Positions 1-6,459 of a stretch of DNA of 19,940 bases are shown here, piece after piece. The DNA is from Desulfobulbaceae bacterium. Lineage in GTDB: Bacteria; Desulfobacterota; Desulfobulbia; Desulfobulbales; Desulfobulbaceae. The position numbers and the translations under genes were made by a program. The notes below the pieces were generated by a model that was not told the origin of the DNA, searched no databases, and saw nothing but the letters and a program-made list of their open reading frames with translations. The number at the start of each line of letters is the position of its first letter. Position 1 is the first letter of the stretch. Location: the NCBI GenBank assembly GCA_027011235.1, contig JALVAI010000385.1, positions 1 to 19,940 of the forward strand. The letters run 5' to 3'.

Positions 1-441
1 ATGCTCAACTGGCATTATGACATGGAAAAAGAGGAGTCGGACATGCTAGTGCGGCCCACCTGCGCCCCCCAGTATTACCGGATCGTACTCCAGCGGGCAA
101 AAGAGGAGGGGAAGAAGTTTAAACGGCGCAGCCTGAAATTTTCCACCGGCGGCTCCAAGGGCTGCCTGGCCGGTCAGTTGATCTGCCTGATCGACGTGGA
201 CGGCAATGTCCTGCCTTGCAGTTACTTTCCCAAGGCCGCAGGCAATATACGAGAGCAGTCATTTCAGGATATCTGGGAAAATTCACCCCTGTTCCATGAA
301 CTGCGTGATTTTAAAAGCTACAAGGGAAGCTGCGGCCGCTGTGAATACGTCAATGTCTGTGGCGGCTGCCGGGCCCGGGCCTATGCGGTCAGCGGCGACT
401 ACCTGGCCCCGGAACCTTTTTGCAGCTACCAACCGAAGTAG
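1..441 (+). CDS. AhbD/NirJ-like radical SAM-SPASM heme enzyme, C-terminal part
   Basis: Only the C-terminal 146 residues are visible. Family members run to roughly 350-400 residues, so the ATG at position 1 is probably internal and the radical SAM core lies upstream. What remains is a SPASM auxiliary iron-sulfur domain: Cys21 in TCAPQYYRI, Cys55, Cys62 and Cys73, then Cys111, Cys114, Cys120 and Cys123 in CGRCEYVNVCGGCRARAYA, and Cys141 near the end. That run, plus GDYLAPEPFC, is characteristic of the AhbD (heme b synthase), AhbC and NirJ group, which modify propionate or acetate side chains of iron porphyrins. The closest match I recall is AhbD, which oxidatively decarboxylates Fe-coproporphyrin III to heme. 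It lies upstream of hemE on the same strand, which supports a tetrapyrrole role. The family is secure; the exact substrate is not, because hemE belongs to the other heme route. The stop is TAG at 439-441. Confidence 0.8.
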   Translation: MLNWHYDMEKEESDMLVRPTCAPQYYRIVLQRAKEEGKKFKRRSLKFSTGGSKGCLAGQLICLIDVDGNVLPCSYFPKAAGNIREQSFQDIWENSPLFHELRDFKSYKGSCGRCEYVNVCGGCRARAYAVSGDYLAPEPFCSYQPK

Positions 442-442
442 A

Positions 443-578
443 AAGCGTTTAAGCGTTTAAGCGTTTAAGCGTTTAAGCGTTTAAGCGTTTGAACGTTTGA
501 GCGTTTGAACGTTTGAGCGTTTGAGCGTTTAAGCGTTTAAGCGTTTAAGCGTTTGAACGTTTGAGCGTTTAAGCGTTT
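443..578 (+). repeat. Seventeen tandem 8-bp repeats, consensus RARCGTTT
   Basis: Starting one base after the radical SAM stop codon, seventeen uninterrupted 8-bp units fill 136 bp. Only three unit types occur: A = AAGCGTTT, B = GAACGTTT, C = GAGCGTTT. The order is A six times, then B C B C C, then A three times, then B C A. All variation is A/G at unit positions 1 and 3; CGTTT never changes. Every B is followed by C. The unit length is not a multiple of three and the array is not coding. It ends 32 bp before the hemE ATG, so it would form most of the intercistronic mRNA if the two genes are cotranscribed. Confidence 0.97.
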
Positions 579-610
579 ACTAAAAAAATTTCCAACCGAA
601 ACCAGAACCC

Positions 611-1642
611 ATGAATGACACCTTTCTTAAGGCCTGCCGAGGCGAAAAAACCGACTACACCCCCATTTGGATCATGCGGCAGGCAGGCCGCTATCTGCCG
701 CAGTATCTCGAGGTCCGGGCCCGGGGCAAGGGCACCTTTCTTGACCTGTGCAAGGACCCGGCCCGTTGTACCGAGGTTACCCTGCAACCGGTTGACATCT
801 TTGGCATGGATGCGGCCATCCTGTTCTCCGATATTCTGATTCCCATGGAGGCCATGGGGTTGACACTGGAGTTTCACGAGGGTAAAGGTCCGGTCTTTCC
901 CGACCCCATACGCGAACAAAGAGATGTCGATGGTCTGATCATTCCCGATCCGGAGGAGACCATGCCCTTTGTCCTTGCGACCATAAAACTGCTGCGGGCG
1001 GAACTCAAGGTACCGCTGATCGGTTTTTCCGGGGCCCCGTTCACCCTGGCCACCTATCTGATTGAAGGCGGCTCGTCCAAGGTTTTTCTGGAAACAAAAA
1101 AAATGATGTTTCGGCAGCCGCAGCTCTATCATGCCCTTCTTGAAAAGATAACCCGCTGCACCAGTCTATACCTGCAGGCCCAGGCGCGGGCCGGGGCCCA
1201 GACCCTGCAGATATTTGACTCCTGGGCCGGAATTCTCGCCCCCTGTGACTATGCCCGCTTTGCCCTGCCCTATGTGCAGACAATCATCAGTGACCTGCGC
1301 CGGACAACCGATGTGCCCATCATCTACTTTGCCAATAACGGCGCTACCCTGATTGAACATACCAGTACCTGCGGCGCCGATGTCCTTGGTCTTGACTGGC
1401 GAATCAACATCAAGGATGGCGTGGCCCGGGTGGGCGATCACGCGGTCCAGGGCAACCTGGACCCCCTGGCCCTCTTTCTCCCGGAAAAGGAATTGCAAAA
1501 CCGGGTCAGAAAACTGATAGATGACGCCCGCGGCGCCAGGGGCCACATTTTCAACCTTGGCCATGGGGTTGTCCCGCAGACACCGCCGGAACAGGTCAAA
1601 ATTGTTGTTGATTGCGTCCATGAATACAGCGCCAGGGGCTGA
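611..1642 (+). CDS. hemE: Uroporphyrinogen decarboxylase
   Basis: This cytosolic enzyme of 343 residues (usual length about 340-360) converts uroporphyrinogen III to coproporphyrinogen III by removing four acetate carboxyls. Both family signatures are present. The N-terminal PIWIMRQAGRYLPQY carries Arg23 and Arg27, which hold the substrate carboxylates, and the central GFSGAPFTLATYLIEGG follows. FSDIL supplies the conserved active-site Asp74. The C-terminal NLGHGVVPQTPPEQV is also typical. The sequence looks intact and functional. The ATG at 611 has no clear Shine-Dalgarno sequence in front of it, and the upstream 8-bp repeat array ends 32 bp earlier, so initiation may depend on coupling or local RNA structure. 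The HD-domain gene begins 6 bp after the stop, which suggests one transcript. Confidence 0.97.
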   Translation: MNDTFLKACRGEKTDYTPIWIMRQAGRYLPQYLEVRARGKGTFLDLCKDPARCTEVTLQPVDIFGMDAAILFSDILIPMEAMGLTLEFHEGKGPVFPDPIREQRDVDGLIIPDPEETMPFVLATIKLLRAELKVPLIGFSGAPFTLATYLIEGGSSKVFLETKKMMFRQPQLYHALLEKITRCTSLYLQAQARAGAQTLQIFDSWAGILAPCDYARFALPYVQTIISDLRRTTDVPIIYFANNGATLIEHTSTCGADVLGLDWRINIKDGVARVGDHAVQGNLDPLALFLPEKELQNRVRKLIDDARGARGHIFNLGHGVVPQTPPEQVKIVVDCVHEYSARG

Positions 1643-1648
1643 GCCGGC

Positions 1649-2257
1649 ATGACTGTTCCCGACCTCGCCACCTGCATCCGACTCATGGATGAATATGAAA
1701 TGCTGGACAATATCCGCCACCACTCTCTGGTTGTCGCCCGGGTGGCCGATGCTCTGCTCTGTGGGCTGGCCGATGAATCCGGACCTGCCCGGCTTGCGGA
1801 CGAAAAGCAGGTTATTGCCGGGGCCCTGCTCCATGATATTGCCAAAACCCCGTGCCTGAAAAGCGGCTGTGACCATGCCGCCCTGGGTGCTGAGATATGT
1901 CTGCAACACGGATATCCGGGCATTGCCCGGATCGTGGGAGAGCACGTTATCTTAAGCGGGCATGATCCGGAAAGATACAAAAACGGAATGTTTACGACCG
2001 GTGAAATTGTCTATTATGCCGATAAAAGGGTCCGGCACACCGAGATTGTCAGTCTGGAAGAACGGCTGCAATATATAATCAGCCATTACGGCAACAATGA
2101 TCCCCATCGGCACGCGCTTATCCGGGAAAACTTTGAACGCTGCCGGGAAATGGAACAGGCCCTTTTTTCGTTCCTTCCCTTTGCGGTGGATGAACTGGAA
2201 CATCGGGTTCGGTTTCCGCAACCCCCCATTGGCAAGGAGTATGATCCATGGTCGTAA
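1649..2257 (+). CDS. HD-domain metal-dependent phosphohydrolase, unknown substrate
   Basis: This is a soluble protein of 202 residues with a single HD domain. Visible metal-site residues are His24 or His25 in the NIRHHSLVVARVA helix, the His62-Asp63 doublet in ALLHDIAKT with Lys66, and a distal Asp125 in YYADKRV. This matches the HDIG/YqeK-like arrangement in which the H...HD...D residues bind metal and hydrolyse a phosphoester, often of a nucleotide. The C-terminal 70 residues are helical and charged and match nothing I recognise. The ATG lies 6 bp after the hemE stop with no strong ribosome site of its own, so translation is probably coupled to hemE. The substrate cannot be told from sequence, and a direct role in heme synthesis is not shown. 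The family call is firm, the function open. Confidence 0.85.
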   Translation: MTVPDLATCIRLMDEYEMLDNIRHHSLVVARVADALLCGLADESGPARLADEKQVIAGALLHDIAKTPCLKSGCDHAALGAEICLQHGYPGIARIVGEHVILSGHDPERYKNGMFTTGEIVYYADKRVRHTEIVSLEERLQYIISHYGNNDPHRHALIRENFERCREMEQALFSFLPFAVDELEHRVRFPQPPIGKEYDPWS

Positions 2258-2346
2258 CTGCGCCAGGGCGCCGCAGCCACGGTCCCCTGCAAGTAGTTGT
2301 AACAATGAAATCCAAAAATTAATTATACCCATTGGAATAATCGCCC

Positions 2347-2706
2347 ATGACCACAGAGAAAAACCAGCCGTCCTTTGACTGGCACAAGGACTATCCGGCC
2401 GCTGTTACGGTGTGTGATACCAAAGGCATCATTGTTGCCATGAACAGGCGCTCCGTTGAACTGTTTGCCAAACGCGGGGGCGCGGCCCTGATCGGCACCA
2501 GCCTGTTTTCCTGTCACCCGGAATCGGCCAACGAAATTATTCGCAGGCAGTTGCAGACCCAGGAGGCCAATGTCTATATTACCCGCAGGAAAAAAGGCTC
2601 CAGGCTGATCCAACAGGTCCCCTGGTACCGGGACGGAGTTTTCGGCGGCCTGGTTGAAACCGTCATCCCCATCCCCGACGATATTCCTGTAAAGGAGAGG
2701 GATTAG
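2347..2706 (+). CDS. Small single-PAS-domain protein
   Basis: The whole of this 119-residue protein is one PAS domain, with no catalytic or DNA-binding partner. The N-terminal half has the usual PAS core (AAVTVCDTKGIIVAMNRRSVELF). The second half carries SLFSCHPESANEIIRRQL and VPWYRDGVFGGLVETVIPIP. The CHP motif and the Q-x-PWY-x-DG pattern recall the stand-alone PAS proteins related to the C-terminal PAS of DUF438 proteins. Such proteins are thought to bind a small ligand or act as signalling adaptors; the ligand here is unknown. There is no signal peptide or membrane segment. The stop is 4 bp before the next start, and the purine-rich AAAGGAGAGG at 2691-2700, inside its last codons, serves as the next gene's ribosome site. 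The two proteins are therefore probably made together. Confidence 0.8.
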   Translation: MTTEKNQPSFDWHKDYPAAVTVCDTKGIIVAMNRRSVELFAKRGGAALIGTSLFSCHPESANEIIRRQLQTQEANVYITRRKKGSRLIQQVPWYRDGVFGGLVETVIPIPDDIPVKERD

Positions 2707-2710
2707 ACCG

Positions 2711-3469
2711 ATGCGGCTTCTTTTCCTGGGTGTTGGCGAGGCCTGTGACAGCCGGCACGGCAACTGCTCGATTCTGGTGCATGCAAAAAACACCTCCTTT
2801 CTCCTCGACTGCGGTTTTTCCGTGCCGCACCGGTTTTTTTATTACTGTGATGATCCCGATTGCATAGACAACGTCTGGATCTCCCATTTTCATGGCGATC
2901 ACTTCCTGGGGCTGCCGTTGCTCCTGCTTCGTTTCTGGGAGATGGGCCGAACCCGACCGTTGCAATTCATCGGCCAGGAAAACCTGCAAGAAAAAACCCT
3001 CGCCGCCCTGGAACTTGCCTACCCCGGCTTTGTTGACAAGCTGCGTTTTCCATTGCGGTTCCAGACCATAACGCCCGGAAAAACCCTTACAGTAAAAGGG
3101 CTGCATCTCCGGGCGGCCATAAGCGGTCACTCCCAACAAAATTACGGTCTGCTCATCGATGATGGTGATAACCGCCTCTATTACAGCGGCGATGGCCGGG
3201 CCACTGAGGCGACCAGAAAACTGATGCATGGCTGTGATCTTGCTCTGCATGAGGCATTTACCCTGCGTGATTCCATACCAGGGCATGGGTCCGTGGCAAG
3301 TTGCCTGCAGCTCATGGACGAGGAGAATATCAAACAGCTTGCCTTGCTCCACCTTGAACGAACAACCAGGTACCGGGAAGAAGAGACCATAAAAAAATTT
3401 ATTGCCGACCATCCGGGGCTTCTTCTTCCAAAAGAAGATGACAGGATTGTACTCGGGGACCCGGCCTGA
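2711..3469 (+). CDS. RNase Z-like metallo-beta-lactamase fold hydrolase
   Basis: This protein of 252 residues has the complete metallo-beta-lactamase metal site. The sequence SHFHGDH gives His59, His61, Asp63 and His64. Later come His140 in the SGHS stretch, Asp161 in YYSGDGR and His214 in LLHLERT. The opening MRLLFLGVGEACDSRHGN and the ALHEAF motif place it with the ElaC/RNase Z branch, whose members cut tRNA 3' trailers or cyclic phosphodiesters. A clear flexible-arm exosite of true tRNase Z is not evident, so tRNA processing should not be assumed; a PhnP-like or other phosphodiesterase is equally possible. It has no signal peptide. It starts 4 bp after the PAS gene, with AAGGAG about 13 bases upstream of the ATG. 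A promoter for the following gene begins 17 bp after the stop. Confidence 0.8.
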   Translation: MRLLFLGVGEACDSRHGNCSILVHAKNTSFLLDCGFSVPHRFFYYCDDPDCIDNVWISHFHGDHFLGLPLLLLRFWEMGRTRPLQFIGQENLQEKTLAALELAYPGFVDKLRFPLRFQTITPGKTLTVKGLHLRAAISGHSQQNYGLLIDDGDNRLYYSGDGRATEATRKLMHGCDLALHEAFTLRDSIPGHGSVASCLQLMDEENIKQLALLHLERTTRYREEETIKKFIADHPGLLLPKEDDRIVLGDPA

Positions 3470-3485
3470 TGGAAATGACCCATCC

Positions 3486-3515
3486 TTGACAGTGACCAAT
3501 TCCGACAGGTATACT
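3486..3515 (+). promoter_or_regulatory. Sigma70-type promoter for the OmpA-family gene
   Basis: A perfect -35 TTGACA (3486-3491) and a -10 TATACT (3510-3515, five of six consensus bases) are separated by 18 bp. Transcription would begin near 3522 and leave an untranslated leader of about 64 nt before the ATG at 3586. It sits in the gap between two genes, as expected of a real promoter. Confidence 0.7.
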
Positions 3516-3585
3516 TGAGCAAGGTCCACGGAAACATGTTCACACTCCATTCCACACCCAACCCATGCATCCAGGAAACAGGCCC

Positions 3586-4620
3586 ATGAAATATATTCAT
3601 TGCTGCGTCTTTGCCTCTCTCGTTCTCCTTTCCCTTTCCCTGCCTGCGGTTGCCGGATCCTCCCAGGCATCTTATCTGAAAATGGCGGACAACTTCTTCA
3701 TTGTCTACGATCCCTCCACGTCCATGGATGTGCCGTACAAAGACAGCGGCATGACCAGGATGGCCATGGAAAAGGAAATCATCAGGAAGAGCAACGCATC
3801 CCTGCCTGAATTAAACTGGCAGGCAGGACTGTATCCGCACTGGAAAGGCGGTCTCTGGCTCAGCGGTTCACCTCAGGCCTTTGCCCCTTTCTACCGACTG
3901 CATAACTATGATAAAAAGGCCTACGGCCTTGCCATTGACCGGCTGCCCACCTCTCCCGCCGGCCCACCCATGCTTCAGATAGCGCTGATGAAGCTCGAAC
4001 ACCTGCTGGGCATTGCCGGCCGTACCCAGGTATTTATATTCACCGACGGCAAGGATTCACGGGTAAAAGGGGTCCCTGAACCGGCGCCCCTGGCCGAGAC
4101 AAAAAAACTGGCGAAAAATTACGACGTCTGCTTCACAATTATCAGCAGCGCCAGCGGCAAAAAAGAGAAAAAACTGCTGGCGGACATGGCTGCGGTCAAC
4201 AACTGTTCCCAGGTTATCGACTTTGACACCGTGGCCGAGCATCCGGAACATCTTCTTGGCAAACTGTATCTTGACACCGAAAAAAACTTTGGTACAGTCC
4301 TGTTCGACTTTGACAAATACCTGATTAAAAAAGAGTATCGTCCCGTTCTTGCCAAAGCGGGACGATTCCTCCTGAAACATCCGGATTCCTATGCCGTTCT
4401 TTCAGGATTCACCGATAATATCGGCAGTGAAGCCTATAACATCCGGCTTTCGGAAAAACGAGCCAAAGCCGTCCGTCGCTACCTGCGCAACCGGTTTCAT
4501 ATCGCCGCAAAACGGTTATTGCCCTACTGGTATGGATATGCCCATCCGGTGGCCGACAATGATACTCCCGAAGGGAGGCGGCTCAATCGCAGGGTAACCA
4601 TCAACCTGCGTAACAAGTGA
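3586..4620 (+). CDS. Exported VWA-like/OmpA peptidoglycan-binding protein
   Basis: This envelope protein of 344 residues has two parts. Residues 1-24 form a signal peptide ending AVAG. Residues 35-220 resemble a von Willebrand A domain: Asp42, Ser44 and Ser46 in YDPSTSM match the DxSxS metal-ion motif, and VFIFTDGKDS supplies Thr153 and Asp154. Residues 245-344 form a C-terminal OmpA domain. GFTDNIGSEAYN gives Asp277 and LSEKRA gives Arg292, the spacing of the Asp/Arg pair that grips diaminopimelate in peptidoglycan. It probably acts in the periplasm, anchored to the wall and binding another protein through the VWA-like part. I prefer the ATG at 3586 over 3565 because AGGA at 3573-3576 is correctly spaced and the signal peptide then begins at its first residue. 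It has its own promoter and is followed 43 bp later by the beta-CASP gene. Confidence 0.82.
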   Translation: MKYIHCCVFASLVLLSLSLPAVAGSSQASYLKMADNFFIVYDPSTSMDVPYKDSGMTRMAMEKEIIRKSNASLPELNWQAGLYPHWKGGLWLSGSPQAFAPFYRLHNYDKKAYGLAIDRLPTSPAGPPMLQIALMKLEHLLGIAGRTQVFIFTDGKDSRVKGVPEPAPLAETKKLAKNYDVCFTIISSASGKKEKKLLADMAAVNNCSQVIDFDTVAEHPEHLLGKLYLDTEKNFGTVLFDFDKYLIKKEYRPVLAKAGRFLLKHPDSYAVLSGFTDNIGSEAYNIRLSEKRAKAVRRYLRNRFHIAAKRLLPYWYGYAHPVADNDTPEGRRLNRRVTINLRNK

Positions 4621-4663
4621 TTTTCCCCGGAAAAAGAAAGAATCTTAACAGGAAACAACCATT

Positions 4664-6052
4664 ATGAAACTTGCCTTTCACGGAGCAGACCAGGGGGTCA
4701 CCGGCTCATGTCACCTTGTCCAGTGCAGGGACACAAAACTGCTGATAGACTGCGGCATGTACCAGGGCGGCAGAGAAATTGAAGAGGAAAACAGCAATAA
4801 TTTCGGTTTTGATCCCGCCGACATTGACTTTCTGCTGCTGACCCATGCCCATCTTGACCACTGCGGTCGCATCCCTCTCCTGGTCAAGCGGGGATTTCAC
4901 GGAAAAATCATCTGTACTTCGGCCACCAGGGAACTGGCCAAGCTGGTCATGCTCGATTCCGCCCGTATCCAGGAGGAGGAAGCGGAATATAGGACCAGAA
5001 AGGCACTGAAAAAAGACGAGAACAGTGATCCCATTGAACCCCTGTACGATACGCTCGATGCCCTGCACTGCCTCGATTATTTTGAAGACGTGGGTGCGTT
5101 CATCCATCCCTTTGACATTGCCCCCGGTATCCGGGCCACCTTTTATGATGCCGGCCATATCCTCGGCTCGGCCTCCATCCTTCTTGAACTTGAGGAAAAC
5201 CACAGCCACCGACGGGTACTCTTCTCAGGCGATCTCGGCTACGGCAACCGCGCCATCCTCCGTGACCCGGACATACCGCCAAAAGCTGATATCGTGGTCA
5301 TGGAGACCACCTATGGAGACCGGTTGCACAAGGAACTGGAACCCTCGATTGAAGAACTCTACACCGCGATTACCGAAACCGGGAAACGGGGCGGCAACGT
5401 GATGATTCCCAGCTTTGCCCTGGAGAGGACCCAGGAAATACTCTACTACCTCCGCGAAGGTATCGAGCAGGGGGTGGTACCAGCCCGCACCCAGGTCTTC
5501 CTTGACTCGCCCATGGCCATATCCGCAACCAAGATATTCCGACGCCATCCGGAATGTTTTGATACCGAAACCTGGGCTGTGTACCAGGACGGCCGCGACC
5601 CCTTTGCCCTGCCTGGTCTGCATTATACCAGGGACACTGCCGCCTCCATCGGCCTGAAACAGGTCAAGGGAGCGGTGATCATTGCCGGTTCCGGCATGGC
5701 CACCGGCGGCCGAATCCGGCATCATTTCAAGCATAACCTCTGGCGCCGGGAAGCAGCGGTTATCTTTGTCGGCTATGCCGCCCAGGGAACGCTGGCCAGG
5801 CAGATCATCGACGGCGCCAAAAAGGTGCGAATCTTCAGGGAAGAGATCGAGGTTCGGGCCAAGGTGTATACCATCGGCGGTTTCTCAGCCCATGGCGACC
5901 AGAAAATCCTGCTGGACTGGCACTCCCACACCCATCCGGAAACCACCTTTCTGGTCCATGGTGAGGAAAAGGCCATGACCACCTTTGGCAGTCTGCTCAA
6001 GGACACCCAGGTAGAAATGCCTGTCCTGCACCAGGAATTTGACATAGGGTAG
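4664..6052 (+). CDS. Beta-CASP metallo-beta-lactamase RNase (KH-less, CPSF73/YSH1-like)
   Basis: This protein of 462 residues has the usual length and all motifs of bacterial beta-CASP nucleases. The metal site is THAHLDHCGR (His61, His63, Asp65, His66), His165 in AGHILGSA and Asp190 in SGDLGY. The beta-CASP insert follows, with PSFALERTQE, DSPMA and SGMATGGRIRHH. The closing RMMBL segment has GFSAHGDQ (His410) and LVHGE (His432). Relatives are RNA endo- or 5'-exonucleases that act on mRNA or rRNA in the cytosol. Without a partner or KH domain the precise substrate is open. The ATG is preceded by AGGA at 4650-4653. The gene is probably cotranscribed with the OmpA-family gene 43 bp upstream. 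A strong hairpin at 6121-6150 lies 68 bp after the stop. Confidence 0.92.
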   Translation: MKLAFHGADQGVTGSCHLVQCRDTKLLIDCGMYQGGREIEEENSNNFGFDPADIDFLLLTHAHLDHCGRIPLLVKRGFHGKIICTSATRELAKLVMLDSARIQEEEAEYRTRKALKKDENSDPIEPLYDTLDALHCLDYFEDVGAFIHPFDIAPGIRATFYDAGHILGSASILLELEENHSHRRVLFSGDLGYGNRAILRDPDIPPKADIVVMETTYGDRLHKELEPSIEELYTAITETGKRGGNVMIPSFALERTQEILYYLREGIEQGVVPARTQVFLDSPMAISATKIFRRHPECFDTETWAVYQDGRDPFALPGLHYTRDTAASIGLKQVKGAVIIAGSGMATGGRIRHHFKHNLWRREAAVIFVGYAAQGTLARQIIDGAKKVRIFREEIEVRAKVYTIGGFSAHGDQKILLDWHSHTHPETTFLVHGEEKAMTTFGSLLKDTQVEMPVLHQEFDIG

Positions 6053-6120
6053 CGGACTTCCAAGGTGAGCGCCCACAATCCTGATAAATCATAGCATATA
6101 CACAACAACCGCCTAACAGA

Positions 6121-6150
6121 GGGAGCAGATGAATCCCTTCATCTGCTCCC
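6121..6150. terminator. Strong 13-bp hairpin after the beta-CASP gene
   Basis: GGGAGCAGATGAA (6121-6133) and TTCATCTGCTCCC (6138-6150) are perfect inverted repeats with the four-base loop TCCC. The position, after the last gene of a + strand unit and before the next promoter, suits a terminator or a 3' stabilising structure. No T-run follows on either strand, so it is not a textbook intrinsic terminator. Confidence 0.5.
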
Positions 6151-6246
6151 GAATCATTGGTCAAACTTTTCCCTCCTTTCCGTCACAAACTGCACTCACT
6201 CCACAGTTCCCTTTGCAACCGGTCGCCGCCTGTTCCCACAAAAAAA

Positions 6247-6275
6247 TGGACAACAGCCAGGAGATACTCTATACT
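6247..6275 (+). promoter_or_regulatory. Sigma70-type promoter for the efflux operon
   Basis: TGGACA (6247-6252, five of six -35 bases) and TATACT (6270-6275, five of six -10 bases) are 17 bp apart, the optimal spacing. Transcription would start near 6282, leaving a leader of about 178 nt before the outer-membrane-factor ATG at 6460. Confidence 0.6.
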
Positions 6276-6459
6276 TTGAACTCTTACATATCTCTCCAGA
6301 AACTATATTTTACTCAAGCGGAGCAAAGCGTAGACTCCAAGGAGCAGTGTTCTATGGCGGGTCTTGACTATACATGTAGTATGCCCACGAATCGTCACAG
6401 GACACACGACGCAGTAGATCGAAGTTTTTACGACGCCATCAATCAACTCTATTTTTATT
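6276..6459 (+). other. Long untranslated leader upstream of the efflux genes
   Basis: This stretch between the promoter and the first efflux gene holds no gene I can support. It contains the 8-bp palindrome TACATGTA at 6371-6378 and an AT-rich end running into the ATG, with no clear Shine-Dalgarno sequence. Efflux operons are often controlled by a repressor bound in such a region, but no regulator gene is adjacent and I cannot assign an operator. Confidence 0.4.

Noticed and set aside
443..578. CRISPR array
   Set aside because: The units are 8 bp, directly abutting and without spacers, and no cas gene is present in the window.
442..610. Possible replication origin or CtrA sites at the hemE-adjacent array, because hemE borders the origin in Caulobacter
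   Set aside because: No DnaA-box-like TTATNCACA is present. TTAA recurs with a 4-bp gap rather than the 7-bp gap of CtrA sites, simply because of the 8-bp period.
1166..1945. Minus-strand open frame across the hemE/HD-gene junction, and a similar one at 2663-3670
   Set aside because: Both overlap genes with diagnostic motifs on the + strand, and their translations resemble no protein family I know.
3565..3585. Upstream ATG at 3565 as the start of the OmpA-family gene
   Set aside because: It has no ribosome site and would put seven polar residues ahead of the signal peptide. The ATG at 3586 has AGGA nine bases upstream.
6371..6378. TACATGTA palindrome as a TetR-type operator
   Set aside because: It is too short to call and has no adjacent regulator gene. 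It lies well downstream of the predicted promoter.
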